The notes under the pieces are model-generated. The model ran no database searches, had not been told where the DNA came from, and was given only the letters and a program-made list of their open reading frames with translations. Below are positions 11,186-22,249 of a DNA stretch of 64,000 nucleotides, in pieces; positions within the stretch are counted from its first letter, which is position 1; each line of letters starts with the position of its first letter. A program made the position numbers and the translations under genes. Origin of the DNA: Adiantum capillus-veneris (lineage: Eukaryota > Streptophyta > Polypodiopsida > Polypodiales > Pteridaceae); assembly GCA_014529385.2 (NCBI GenBank), contig CM043944.1:85465884-85529883 (forward strand), read 5' to 3'.

Positions 11186-12779
11186 TTAAATCGGATAAAA
11201 TGATGGTGCAAGTTCAACAAGGGGACGTTGGATAGGGTTAGGGTCTGTCTTTAAATGTTCTTTGAAAAATATCAACACGTCAGAAGCATTCCTTCTTTGT
11301 TCTTGCTCTTTTAACTTCATCCAACAATCTACTTTAATTCGAATAGCCCTCATAACATCTTCATTCGGGTGGTGAAAAACTTCTTCTAGAAAATAAACTT
11401 TTCTTGTTGCACTCCAAAAATCTGCCAGCATGTTGAATAGGTAGCCAAATGCATAAATGTCGCTTGCTTTTGTGTATGCATATGTGCACCGTGCATGGTA
11501 TAGTTCGGGAGCAATCCACGATCGCTTAGCCATCTCGGCATTCCCTGCTCTCCGTGCATCCAAAACTGCTTCATCCGACTGTGCGCTTGGATGCAAATAA
11601 AATTTGATGCGTGCTTAGTTGGTGTTCTCAGCATCATATCCCAATCAATGATGCCGATGTGGGGTTTATTGGTGCGAGTAAAGTCAACATTATGTTGAAC
11701 GGGTGCAGGTCACTGCGCACTATACCGGTCGAGTGGACAGCCGCAACGTCGTCAATTAAGGCATGACAAATGGCTGGCATCTGCTCGATCACTGCTTTGA
11801 TCCGCACCGTGTCTATCTTGCTTACAGGAAGATTTGCTACAGGCAATGATCTCCAACCGTGTTGTAGCCTGTGCATGTGTCATCTGAACAATCCGTGAGC
11901 GAATGGTAAGCGACACATCATGTCACCCACGATACCCCCATTGTAGTATGGGAATATCATGATCCAAGGAGCTTTGGTAGTAAACCCAATGCACCTTACA
12001 ATGGAGGGGTGAAGCATTTGCATTCCTTGCTCTGTCTGAAAGCTGTCAAATTTCGCCTCACTCCCTCCCTTGTAACATTTTCCCACATAGGTAATGTGGT
12101 CTTGAAAAAATGAGATGCATTTGATGGTGTACAATGTGCACACACCGAAGGAGCCTGCTCCAATCCTCATACCTTCTACCAAGGCTTTGTGAGGGATGCC
12201 GACAAGATGAGTGCACTTTGCGTTTAAAGCAGTGCACATGATTGTGCCGGTGTCGCTGGCATCGGATCGACCTCCCAAAGCTGCTTACACATCTTGGGCC
12301 ATCTTCAATCTCTTAGGTAAGGCTGCTTGGTCCTGCGCTTTCACACACTTCATCTTTACCTTTTGTTCTTCTCACAATTTATCCCGGAGCTCTAATTTTG
12401 ACATGTCATAGGTAGGCGGGATATCTTCCTTTAAGTCTCTGCAACATACTTTCATATTGCCCAACACTGTCCTAACCTTGTGGTGGGGGTCAAATTCTCG
12501 TATCCCTGTTGGAAGCAACAACTCATATTGACCTTTTAGTCGCAACCTGCGCCCTGTGTTCTCCCACATAGCGCTGGTGAGGTCCTTGATGTAGACATCA
12601 CTTTCACTAATCTGTTGTATGCGATTAGTTGCACATGATGAGATTGCCAAAATAAATTCTTTATGAATGGCACGCATAATACTTTTCTTTTGATCTGGCG
12701 TCATATTTGCACTGGACAATAAAAAACAGCATATCAAATACAAATTCATGGTTGCGAATGACATTAATGTCACTCTCAC
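11186..12779 (-). pseudogene. protein kinase with N-terminal extension, decayed
   Basis: Minus strand, about 530 codons. The N-terminal extension (12779-12300) begins with a hydrophobic stretch and a Lys/Arg-rich helical region (MTPDQKKSIMRAIHKEF). The kinase domain follows: glycine loop GAGSFGV, lysine strand YVGKCYK, LHPSIVRCIGF, a catalytic loop GIVRSDLHPFNIML that keeps the Asp and Asn but has RSD for HRD, then DWD in place of DFG, and the activation-segment motif IAPELYHARCTYAYTKASDI with AFGYLFNML downstream. The segments 12779-12372, 12278-11880 and 11876-11634 are all in one frame, separated by TGA at 12372-12374, TAA near 12286 and TGA near 11880. Two frameshifts near 11640-11600 follow. 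Coherent protein sequence on both sides of each stop shows a once-functional gene. The family is not recognised. Confidence 0.7.
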
Positions 12780-13910
12780 ACTATCTCAGGTAAACCCTTG
12801 ACCACCACTTGAAGACTTTAACACTAGTTTGGTACTAAAACAGGACACTTAAGTGTCCTTTTTTTCCAAATTTAAATTAAATGCTACTTGCATTACTCTT
12901 TTAATTTCTAATTTACACACCATTAGTTTTCGTAACTTAACTTGTAGAAGATAGGTTGCCTGATTACGTTGAACATCCAATGTCATTCGTGGCCCCGCCA
13001 CAAAAACCCCTTCTTTTGCCATCCGAAACAGAGACTTTGTGTGTGTGTGCGGGTGTGTGAAAGAGGGGAGAGAAGGAGAGAGAGAGATAGAGGAGGGAAG
13101 AGGTAAAGCTTGAGCAAGCAGCTGCGATGGCAGGCAAGAACAGAGAGCAGAGTATGCTGAAAAATGTGGCATACTCTGCTCGAAATGAATTTATTGGGCG
13201 CTAGATATTACCATGCCTATTATCATGTATATTACCATGTTCTAGTTTTCAACGGCGGTTAAAAAAATATCCGAGGTACAAACCACCCCCAGCTATCTTT
13301 AGATTGCACGATAGCCTATCTTTAGCCTTTTAAATTTTAAATGTACTTACTAGAGTAGTACTAAACTAATTTTAAAATAATTTTTTTTAAAAATATTGAT
13401 ACTTTAGTTACTTTTGTTCCTATCACTTTTGAAAAATTAGCTTCGGACTACTCTAGTAATTATTCAAACTATAGAGCACATGTTTTTTTTTTAAAAAAAA
13501 CTATTTTTTTCTCTCTTTTATTTCTTTTCCTATCATTACAGGTATATTTTTAATGTGTTCTTGTAGTTTTAATTTAGTACATTTTCACACATTTTTAAAA
13601 TGTGTTCTTGCACGACGATTAGGATGATCGTGGCGCTCCAACAACACCGAATGTGACCGGTGGCTCAAGAACAAACTCACTTGTCCTTGCGCCAAGTGCA
13701 AAAGTGCTATCCCTTGCTTGAGACGCATTTCCTTAGAGCATGTGGACAATGAATGGCTTTGGAGCTCTCGAAAAAATGATAGAATGGATGGAAGTGTAGC
13801 TTCCCCCCCCCCCCCAATTGCTTGAGGATGCCCCCCATTGGTCTGTGTTTGGTTGTGGTAGGGAGGCACGCAAGGCTTAAAGGCAACGGTAAGAGCTACG
13901 GACGGAAGGC
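12780..13910. other. AT-rich non-coding between kinase and CACTA relics
   Basis: Contains an imperfect GA-rich tract at 13057-13100, several poly-T/poly-A runs (about 13380, 13485) and a 13-base C run at 13803-13815. Frames at 12849-13172 and 13585-13917 (minus) show no domain. The 5' terminal region of the CACTA relic may lie here, but no CACTA-type terminal repeat was found. Confidence 0.4.
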
Positions 13911-15870
13911 ATGGCAAGAGGTGATTGTGGCACTAGCTCCACTTCAACAACACCTCCACAGACGTTTCAGGGGCACTTAAAATTTGAGGATGAACACATG
14001 TTCGACATGGTGGATGATTTGTTGGCACATGAAGCAAACATGTGCGAGGAGGATTGTAGACCTTGCACTAAACGGGCCCAGAAAACGGATGACAGGTTGC
14101 TATTGAGTGCCCAAATACCTCTTTACGATGGTGCCTAGTACTTGGTGCTCCGAGCATCATTGGAGGTCATCAACTTGCAAGAAAAATTTGGTTGGAGCGA
14201 TGCAAGTGTAAATGCACTTCTCGGGTAAGCATCCTATTTACACATTTTTGCAAATTAGAAATTCTTGTTGGTCCCCCGTTGCATTTGTACTATTTTTTAT
14301 TTCGCCGTAGTTTGATGGGCAAAATGCTTCCTAAAGATCACCACATGCCTTCGGATCATCGACGAGCGAGGTTGTATGTCACCACACTTGGCATGGAGTA
14401 TGAGCGCATCCATGCATGCATCAACGATTGTGTACTATGGCGCAATGAATATGCACTCACTTCATCATGTTCTTTGTGCAGGGAAGCACGCTACATAACT
14501 GGTGTGAGTGGGGGCCACCTACCCCGCAAGGTATTGAGATATTTTCCACTTATCCCTCGGATTCTCACATGGCACGCCAACCACCACTCAAATGATGGGA
14601 TGATGACAAGTGACGATGTCAATCCCTTTGGCGCCAAGTCTACATCATGGAGCACTTGGCCCGTGGTGATCATCAACTACAATATGCAACCATGGGAGAC
14701 TACCAAGAAGGGAAATATACTTCTCTCTTTGCTTGTGCCAGGGAAGTACAAAGTGGAAAATATGGATGTCTACCTGAAGCCCCTCGCCAAGGAGTTGGAG
14801 AATTTGTGCAAGGGTATCCCCGTTGTGGATGTTTCACTTCCAAAGGAGAGGGGAGAGGCCATTGTGAGGGATATCCATATGTGGACCATGCACAGCTATC
14901 CTGACCTTGGAGAGATTTTTGGTGTGTTATATTCATTCTTCTCCCTCCCTATATCATTTGAAGGTTGAAGCTCCACATTGGGTCACAATGCGTGTCCTAC
15001 ATGTGGGGGCATCATTGGTGACGGAGCGGCCAGATGCCTTACACAAGGTAATCTCTCCAAACAACCATCGTTTCATGTCCCAAAGTCACAACAAATACAA
15101 AGTTCCAACAAATGGAAAGACACCTCTAAAGCTTACAATGGAAGATTGGGCAACCATTTGGGAAAAGCACTACAATAGTGATCCACACCCATCTATTCCA
15201 CCAAATGGTATGTCAAGGTACTCCATATTTTTTAGGCTTCCATATTGGAAAGACTTAAAAATATAACATCTCTTGGATCCCATGCACATATTCAAAAATG
15301 TTGCTCACACCCTGTGGGACCACACTGTGCAAAAAGGACATAGTGATCATATATATTTTTCTCTTGTAGAGTATCTTTCCTTTAACTCTATGTGGACAAA
15401 GGAGCGACACTTTTGTACATGCCACATTGATGAGCCTCGAACCACCATGGATTGTGGTGTTGTGGACAACTTTGACTTAAATGGTGATGAAGCCAGGTAC
15501 TGTGGACTATTGAAAGGATACTAAAGGTCGATTTTAGAACCTTTCATACCTTCATCTTTGAGTGCCAGTGGTTTGAAAATGTGTCTAGACAACATGAGAA
15601 TGGGCTCTACATGGTGGACTCTAGTGTATATCACACCCGGGGGATTCACTCTATATATAAAACAGGATGCCACCTGCAAGCGGATAACTTTGAAAAACCC
15701 CTATATACGACTCATATTAGGGAGTATGACCCCCCTTTCTACGCTTATACGACTCATATTAGGGAGTATGACCCCCCTTCCTACGCTTATATGACAATCA
15801 ATGAAGAAAACTATCATACCCCTATCTTGCATATAAAATTTAGGCCTCACATGATCTAACTGAGTAAAAC
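13911..15870 (+). pseudogene. CACTA (En/Spm) TNP2-type transposase relic
   Basis: Ordered matches to the plant TNP2-like transposase: RLLLSAQIPLYDGA at 14094-14137, FGWSDASVNALLG at 14187-14225, KMLPKDHHMPSDHRRARLYV at about 14321-14380, MEYERIHACINDCVLWRNEY at about 14392-14451, SLCREARY, VNPFGAKSTSWSTWPVVIIN around 14620, LVPGKYKVENMDVYLKPLAK around 14735, GHNACPTCGGIIGD near 14980, RLPYWKDLKI then HLLDPMHIFKNVAHTLWDH at 15233-15326, and YCGLLKGILKVDF near 15498. This order is that of the Transposase_21 family plus the following DUF4218-like part. Likely introns include 14225-14310 (GTAAGC...GCCGTAG). A W-to-stop change near 14968, stops near 14138 and 15264 and a frameshift near 15523 make it inactive. 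Confidence 0.87.
15705..15788 (+). repeat. 42-bp tandem duplication
   Basis: Two adjacent 42-bp copies (15705-15746, 15747-15788), each starting ATACGACTCATATTAGGG and ending TACGCTT, with one visible mismatch (CTTTC/CTTCC). 42 is a multiple of 3, so the frame inside the CACTA relic is kept and the peptide THIREYDPP-x-YAY is repeated. Confidence 0.93.
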
Positions 15871-16566
15871 TAGTCAAAGAGTGTGTAGCATAGTGAGTGA
15901 AAATGTACTAAGGAACTAATTCTGTTGATAACAAGATGTACCCTCAATGTGTCTTAGTTTGACTTTCAAACTATGTGACGGATCAGCCTGCACTCTGGCT
16001 ACTCATCCAAAGCTGGTGTAAATCAACCCTTGACCTACTCCAAATCAGCCCTTATCTACGACCAGTTGGATGCAAAATTTGATGTGTGACCTGATAAAAA
16101 AATTTCCCAAAATTCATCCGAGTTCTAGTGCACACCGGTGACCAATCGTTAGAAGTAATCAACCCGAGTCAGTTTCCCCCTCCCCCCTCTCCCCCATAAA
16201 TATGATACCCCCCTCCCTTATTTTTAAGCTTGGGAGATAAATTATTGGGGGCCTGTCCCTAACTTATACTCTTATGTAACTTGTAAAAAAAATCCCCTCC
16301 CCTACACTTACGTAGTGCGGTAAGTTTTCCATGGTGAATCCCCCGGGATATCACACAGGAAGGTATGACAACTTAGTTTTGTCACACAATTGTGATTATG
16401 TGAGTGTAAACCTTATTTACCCTTATTTTCTTATTGCATAATAACAATATCACTCATTTCTCTTTTTTTTCTATAGATCATCTATATCCCATCAATCCAT
16501 CAGCCAAAACTTTGGTTCGTAGTTCCCATAACACCTTGAGGAAGAACCATTTTTGCCACTAATGAA
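15871..16566. other. non-coding between CACTA segments
   Basis: C-rich and A-rich patches (CCCCCTCCCCCCTCTCCCCC near 16175; poly-A near 16285). Just before 16567 frames give LWFVVPITP-like sequence that could be the W-x-V motif near the C-terminus of TNP2 proteins. Probably a degraded intron or spacer of the CACTA relic. Confidence 0.35.
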
Positions 16567-16898
16567 GTGGAGACCGTCTTAGACCCTCTTCCACCTACTA
16601 CTTTAGATGAGGATGAGACATGGGATAGAGAGATCGATGATTTGAGTCCCAATGTTGTCAATCTCAACGAGGATGATTGCCATGATTATGATGATGAGAT
16701 GGAAGATGACGAGTTTGAGGATGATGAAGCAATGGATCCACAAAACGACAATTCAATTTCTCTCTTTATTGATTTAGGAGCCATGGGTTTAGGTTTAGAT
16801 CAAGATACTTGTAGAGACCTTTTGGAAGATGATTTATATACATTTTGTATATTTTATTCTATGAAAAGTTTTTGTCGTGTCGCCCATTCATGGATTTC

Positions 16899-16952
<54 letters not shown>

Positions 16953-16953
16953 A
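16567..16953 (+). pseudogene. acidic C-terminal segment, probably of the CACTA transposase
   Basis: A 128-codon frame rich in Asp/Glu (EDETWDREIDDLSP, then DDEMEDDEFEDDEAMD) that runs into a TC microsatellite coding Leu-Ser. Acidic tails are common in TNP2-type proteins, and the position 3' of the relic fits. There is no domain of its own, and the microsatellite end shows the frame is not a native C-terminus. The link to the transposase is inference. Confidence 0.4.
16902..16951. repeat. (TC)n microsatellite
   Basis: A pure TC run of about 24 units. Confidence 0.95.
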
Positions 16954-17473
16954 TTTTGTCAAGCATGCCTCCTCCCATTTGCAAGAGAATGAGGAAGGTT
17001 CTTGCAAAAGTGCAAGCCACTTTCACATTGTTGCAAGATAGAACTTGAAGAAACTAACATAGGTGCTACCATCTGGTAAAATGTGGGCACACTTTACTCT
17101 ATCATGTTGAAAATTGAAAAATGTGGGCTCCAAAGGGGCACTGAGAAAACAACGCTAGGATTACCTTCAAGGCGGGGACGCTTTGTTACTTTAGCTTAAA
17201 TCCTGAGTAGGGCACAGACATCTCTCTTACCTACCTCGTCAATTGCTCTCACGGAATTGATAACTAATACCGAGTGCCCAATTTTAGACTAATTGTTATC
17301 AGGTGAGCAAAGTGAAACACTAATACCTGGGGTGCCTCGGGTTGTGTACAGACCTGAAGGATGTTTGCACTTCATGTGAGGTGAAGTATTGCATTGCACC
17401 ATGATATTCAGACATAAGAATCACATCACTGCTTGAAATTGACATAACTAAACATATATATGCTATGTTCCTC

Positions 17474-17833
17474 GACATTTGCTCACATCCAACAAAAAGA
17501 GAAGGTTGTCCGCCTGGACCAGCCTCCACCACAGTAGACACTATCATTGACATTTCCTTTCCTATGTCATTCGCTTCCCTTGTAACCAACATCTATATTA
17601 TATCCCATGCTTACGGAACATCATTCACCACAATCATTATTTTGCACCTACAAGACATTTGCTCACATCCAACAAAAAGAGAAGGTTGTCCGCCCGGACC
17701 AGCCTCCACCACAGTAGACACTATCATTGACATTTCCTTTCCTATGTCATTCGCTTCCCTTGTAACCAACATCTATATTATATCCCATGCTTACGGAACA
17801 TCATTCACCACAATCATTATTTTGCACCTACAA
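17474..17833. repeat. 180-bp tandem duplication, two copies
   Basis: 17474-17653 and 17654-17833 are identical except CGCCTGG versus CGCCCGG near the start. The unit begins GACATTTGCTCACATCCAAC and ends TTTTGCACCTACAA. Because 180 is divisible by three, a plus frame (17465-17863) reads the 60-residue unit twice, but the translation has no recognised domain. The near identity implies a recent event. Confidence 0.96.
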
Positions 17834-19330
17834 GGCAAGTTGACAGCTATTGCTATTTCTTAGGAGTGTTTGGCATTTTGCAAAACTTATTATTGTGGAC
17901 ACTTGGGGGTGAACAAGAACATTTGCTAAATTATTTCCAGACTTTGTGCACTCTTTGTGCTTGCTCATGTGCCTCATCATGCAGAGGGGGAATGTCTGGC
18001 TCTGAGGTAGTATCAAATGCTTTTGGTGCTTCCTCAGCCTCGAGGATATGTCTAGGAGTTTCAATTGCCAAGGATCTCGACTGTTGTTGAAAAGGGGTTG
18101 TGGAAGATTGATGGTTGGAATTCTTGGTGAGCCTCTCGATGTTCAGTGGAGCTATTAAGATTCCATGCCGAGAAGGGTTTTTGAGTCAATAAGTTCTCTT
18201 CCGCTGATTGTGTGTCTTATCTCTTGACTTGGTTTCGGACCACATGTACTTGGCTTTTTGGGAGGCAGGGTATTTGTGACCATTACTTGGCCTTTGTCCT
18301 TTTTCACGCTACTCACCTGTGTAGAATATATAAATAACGCGAGTGCTATTAGTACATTATTTTTTCATTGAGGCAAGAAGGGTAGGTAAATACTTGCTTG
18401 GGTAGATTGTGAGGCTCTTGTAGGTTTTGGAGTGGGAAATGGTGGCACATCACTCTCGTCTTCATCTTCTAGGAACGATGATGTGGACATTGACCGTCAT
18501 TGTGTCTTGGGCTTTGTTGTTCATCATCCTCCTCCTCTTCTTCCATATGTGTTTCCTCATTTTCAACACCTTTTCCTTTGAAGAGGACCCTGAAAAATTT
18601 AATTGTGATTAGTGTGATAATTTACACCAACATGAATTGGTAATATTCCAACCCTGCAAGCTTGTGTGCTTTTACCTCTTGTTGCTGCCTTATCACTCTT
18701 CCAACCTTCACCTCCCTAAACGCAAAATGGGCTAGCCAAAGAAAAGGGGGGGGGGGGACAGGAGGACATTTTTTGTATTTGAAGTATTATCGCGTATGTT
18801 ACCATTGTTATTAACTAATATATTGCCACCAAAATTGCCGCTCATATTACCAACCCTGCTTCAGCGCTTTAACATTCAAATTTTGGTATGTCCCTCTATT
18901 TTGCTTGTGGAAAAACATGAAACTACGAAGAGGAAGCTCCATCCTAGAGTTATGCACCACGAGAGCTCCCTCTTGAGAGCCTCCTAGATTGCCAAGAAGA
19001 AAAACCTAGGATTGCCAAGAAGGAAAACACGATGTTCTTGAAGCCCATTGATCTCAGGAGGGCCAGGACGTAAATTGAGTCACATACAAAACTATATGGA
19101 GAATTGCAGCTCATTTGGAGATACACGCAGCCTATGTAGGGAGCAAGGACTCATTCAGAATTGCATACAGAACCTTTTGGAGAGCAAGGACCCAATGAGG
19201 GTCACCTACGTGCACAGGAATGGAGGTGATGAAAGCACATCTTTATGGAGCTAAGGATCACCCATATCTGTCTATGCTATAGAAGAAAAAGACGTCGATA
19301 GCCTTTTTTGCCTACTGAAAAACAACATAA

Positions 19331-19333
<3 letters not shown>
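17834..19333. other. non-coding or unrecognised decayed sequence
   Basis: On the minus strand between about 18600 and 17950 short acidic and proline-rich stretches appear in shifting frames (for example NEETHMEEEEEDDEQQ), which may be the remains of a gene. A run of G lies at 18747-18758. Around 19010-19250 the phrase AGGAAAAAC/AGAAAAAC and GAGCAAGGAC repeat locally. Nothing can be named. Confidence 0.35.

Positions 19334-19402
<69 letters not shown>
19334..19402. repeat. (CT)n-(CA)n compound microsatellite
   Basis: A pure CT run to about 19370, then a pure AC run to 19402. Confidence 0.96.
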
Positions 19403-19405
<3 letters not shown>

Positions 19406-20127
19406 TGAGCATCCTCAAGGACCCATATCAGATGGTTTAGTAAAACCCCAATTAGACTCCACATTCAACCACTTGTACCATAATTTCCAAGGCGTCCTGC
19501 ATGTTTTTACCATCTGCAGAGACTTGTTCCTTCATAACATCCAAAGCCCATTTGCGGCATTAGCACAACTCACATGAAGAAAAAAGAGAGAGAGAGAGCA
19601 CAACATTCTCATGAACCTACAACAACTTGCCAGCGAGCCAAATAAACAAATCATTCAGATGGGACATCACAGACTGCCGAGTTCTACATGAGACCATTTC
19701 AAAGAGAACTTGAACAAACAGATGAAACAAAGCCCACAAGCTTTGCAGCAACACCGAGCAGAGCCAGATTACATGTGGAAGATTCTTGCAAAGAATGCAA
19801 ATTTGTACCCAGTGGGGCAACCTTGATTCATAACTTTTGCTTCAGCGATCAAATAACTTGCCTCTCCATCACTAGAAAAGTCACTATGTCAAACTCTAGC
19901 CAGCAATTCCCGCTTTGTAAAAATGATGATCAAACATCACCATAAATCATGAGACATAGTGGCCCTTCAGTATGCACAATCTACTGTTGCAACGAAAAAA
20001 AGAAGCTTCTTTGAGGTGCATTTCAGTAATTCTGTATAAACCTTTCGTCTCTCACGTTCTTCTATGTTAGCTGCCGCCAAGAACCATTACCCCTAAACTG
20101 ACCATAACTGTACCCATATATATTTTA
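19403..20127 (-). other. region downstream of the BCCIP-like stop codon
   Basis: Directly 3' of the BCCIP-like stop on the minus strand, so it probably contains the 3' UTR. ATATATATGGGTACA follows the stop closely. No other coding signal is seen in either strand. Confidence 0.4.
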
Positions 20128-21036
20128 TTATTCAACTATACAGAACTGAGACTTGAAGAGCTCCATACTTTGAGCACTTAAAAGCATCACAAGACGAAAC
20201 TGCTTCAAGCCTTGAATCTGCACTACCAAATTATAAGCAGTCATTCACAACAAATAGTGCAAGAACCATTTAAGCGAAGTACGTGGATGCTCAGCAAGTA
20301 AAAAGCTACAGACCTCGTGAGCTGCTGCTGCCTCCGAGCTAGCAGGAAATTTACAAGACCAATGACTCAACTGTAAAATATAGCCCAAAACTCAGTTACA
20401 AGATTTGATGTTTACAAGAGAAAATGACAAATACAGAAATTGTTCAGTAAAACCTTACCTTATGAAACAGTTCATCTTCAGGTTTGATGTAAATAAGCTC
20501 TCCATTATCCATCTCCTCATTCCCAGAGACACTCTGTTGCTTGGATTGCTTTTTGAGCTGCCATTAAGAAACAAAGACGAATCCTGAAAAACTAGTGCAT
20601 GTATCTAGCTAGAATTCTCTTGCTTGAACAGATCCAGCACACATACCTTCTTTGGGGCACCCTTTTTCTTCTTCTTGGGCAACTGCTGGAAAATCCGAGA
20701 TACGATCAAGTATTGCTTGAACTTGAAGGAATCCCTTAAGATTTTTGTGGGCTGATTACAAGAAAAGTCAAACACTCATTCCGTTTAACGCTGTGGCAGC
20801 AACAAACCAGAATCTAATCAAAAGAAAGAGCCTACCTCATCTTCAATTGCCCATGACACCTCATCAAGCAGTCCTTTGTATAGTGGCGACGCCAACTCCT
20901 CAGGAATGTTGATAAGTCTTTCACTGACCAAAAGACCCACTTCACCTGGATTATTGTTGAAGACAGCCTCCACTTTTGTGCCATCAGAGACATTTCTTTT
21001 TAGAAAGTCATAGACATGCAGCAAACAGCTCTTCTC
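20128..21036 (-). CDS. BCCIP: BCCIP-like protein, C-terminal exons (partial)
   Basis: Five minus-strand exons, all joined in phase 0 at GT-AG sites: 21036-20836, 20751-20647, 20557-20459, 20370-20314 and 20217-20128, ending in TAA. They encode 183 residues. Recognisable pieces are VGLLVSERLINIPEELASPL then YKGLLDEVSWAIEDE, ILRDSFKFKQYLIVSRIFQQ followed by a lysine-rich patch, IYIKPEDELFHK, LSHWSCKFP and LKQFRLVMLLSAQSMELFK. This is the C-terminal half of BCCIP, the conserved nuclear protein named for binding BRCA2 and CDKN1A, with roles in genome stability and ribosome biogenesis in other eukaryotes. The first acceptor (TTTTTACAG before GAGAAGAGC) shows that more exons lie upstream, roughly 150 residues, but none is found between 21037 and the window end. 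No stop or frameshift was seen in the exons. The function is from family knowledge. Confidence 0.85.
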
Positions 21037-21344
21037 CTGTAAAAATTAGATGAAGCAATGTTATAATAATGGAACTTATATCACTGTATAAAATAGGTTC
21101 CTTTACATGAGAAGAAAATGGTCTTATTGAGAAAGACATGACACGAGGGGCTACAAACCATATAAACAAGGAACATCTGTTTCAGGCCCTAGAAACTCTG
21201 ACAAAAAACACATGTTCTAGCCCTGTTCAATTTGCCACCTGCCCATTCCGAGAACTGAAAGTGGTCAATGAAGAGAGTGTGGGTGTGTGGGTGCGAGTGC
21301 GTGCACGCGTGCTCGTGAAGTGAGGAAGGAGATGAAAGCTCTCT
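21037..21344. other. intron-side sequence upstream of BCCIP-like exons
   Basis: Begins with the acceptor tract (TTTTTACAG read on the minus strand) and has no exon that I recognise. It includes a GTGTGGGTGTGTGGGTGCGA-like GT-rich patch near 21280 and meets the copia 3' remnant at about 21345. Confidence 0.45.
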
Positions 21345-21638
21345 TGGTGGAGTCAGTAGTCGACTGAGTGAATCTCACCCACAGACCCCCTTATTCTATT
21401 AAGATAAAGAATAGGGTTAGTGGTTGGTGGATGGGTTAAGGTTATTGGGTTGGCCACAATGCCTCCAACCTCCCACTTGAAGGTCAATGTGGGCCAAGTG
21501 GCCTAAAAACAAAACCTGGACAACCTATGAAGCATATCGATAGCTTCACCGCACACCCTACCATAGGCTAAGCTCTTCGTCAGAGTGGCCGCACAGTTGT
21601 CATCAGCATGGACCTTGACTAGCTCTATGTGATAATCT

Positions 21639-21770
21639 CATAGTTACAGGGGACACCCATTTTTGGGCTTCCCATCCCCACTTGCCGTCCCGCCCTCTTT
21701 TTTACACTAAAAATCCATTTGAGCCCCATCCCCCGTCCCCACTCCTCGGGACGTATCCCTTGTGACTATG
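21639..21770. mobile_element. hAT-type MITE 1 (132 bp) with 8-bp TSD
   Basis: Flanked by GATAATCT at 21631-21638 and 21771-21778. Termini CATAGTTACAGGGGACAC and, from the other end, CATAGTCACAAGGGATAC form an imperfect inverted repeat. Removing the insert plus one TSD copy restores continuous copia sequence at TDYHIELVKV, which confirms the boundaries. 8-bp TSDs and CA...TG ends point to a hAT transposase as the mobilising enzyme. The interior is GC-rich (GGGGATGGGG-type) and non-coding. Confidence 0.92.
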
Positions 21771-22010
21771 GATAATCTGTCAATGCATCACGTATGAAGT
21801 GATACCTCACCTCAATGTGTTTTGTCTTTGAGTGAAACACGGGGTTCTTTGCCAAAGCAATGACACTCTTGACTATCACAATGTAGCATTGGAATCTGCT
21901 AAACATTGTCTAGATCTCCCACTAAACGTGCCAACCATAAAGCCTCCTTCCTGGCCTCTAACCTTGTAACATACTCCGCCTCTGTAGTAGAAGAGGACAT
22001 GCAATCTTAG

Positions 22011-22249
22011 CAGCGTAACCGTGAAACGTTTCAAGGCCGAAACGTTTCACCTTGAAACGCGGTGTTTCACCACGAAACGTTTTAGTCCAAATGGAGAGCA
22101 CAGTGAAACGTGAGACCGAAACGTGCGTTTAGCGACTTTAAAACTAAAACTATGGTAACTCGTTGTTAGTGAAACGGCTTGTGTTTCGCTTGGTGAGCGA
22201 AACGTTTCACCTGTCTTGACCCGTCGAAACGCGTTTCATGGTGACGCTG
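22011..22249. mobile_element. hAT-type MITE 2 (239 bp), GAAACG-rich, with 8-bp TSD
   Basis: Flanked by AATCTTAG at 22003-22010 and 22250-22257. Ends CAGCGTAACCGTGAAACG and, inverted, CAGCGTCACCATGAAACG. The interior is packed with GTGAAACG/CGTTTCAC motifs in both orientations (more than a dozen GAAACG or CGTTTC), including the near-palindrome GCGAAACGTTTCAC at about 22197. It interrupts the copia RNase H just upstream of SSTTEAEY. Non-coding and non-autonomous. Confidence 0.92.

Noticed and set aside
13911-17000. CACTA terminal inverted repeats
   Set aside because: CACTA/TAGTG words near the relic were checked, but no pair with matching extended ends or 3-bp TSD could be defended by eye.
17465-17863. 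132-codon frame made of two 60-residue repeats
   Set aside because: Produced by the 180-bp duplication; no recognised domain or codon signal.
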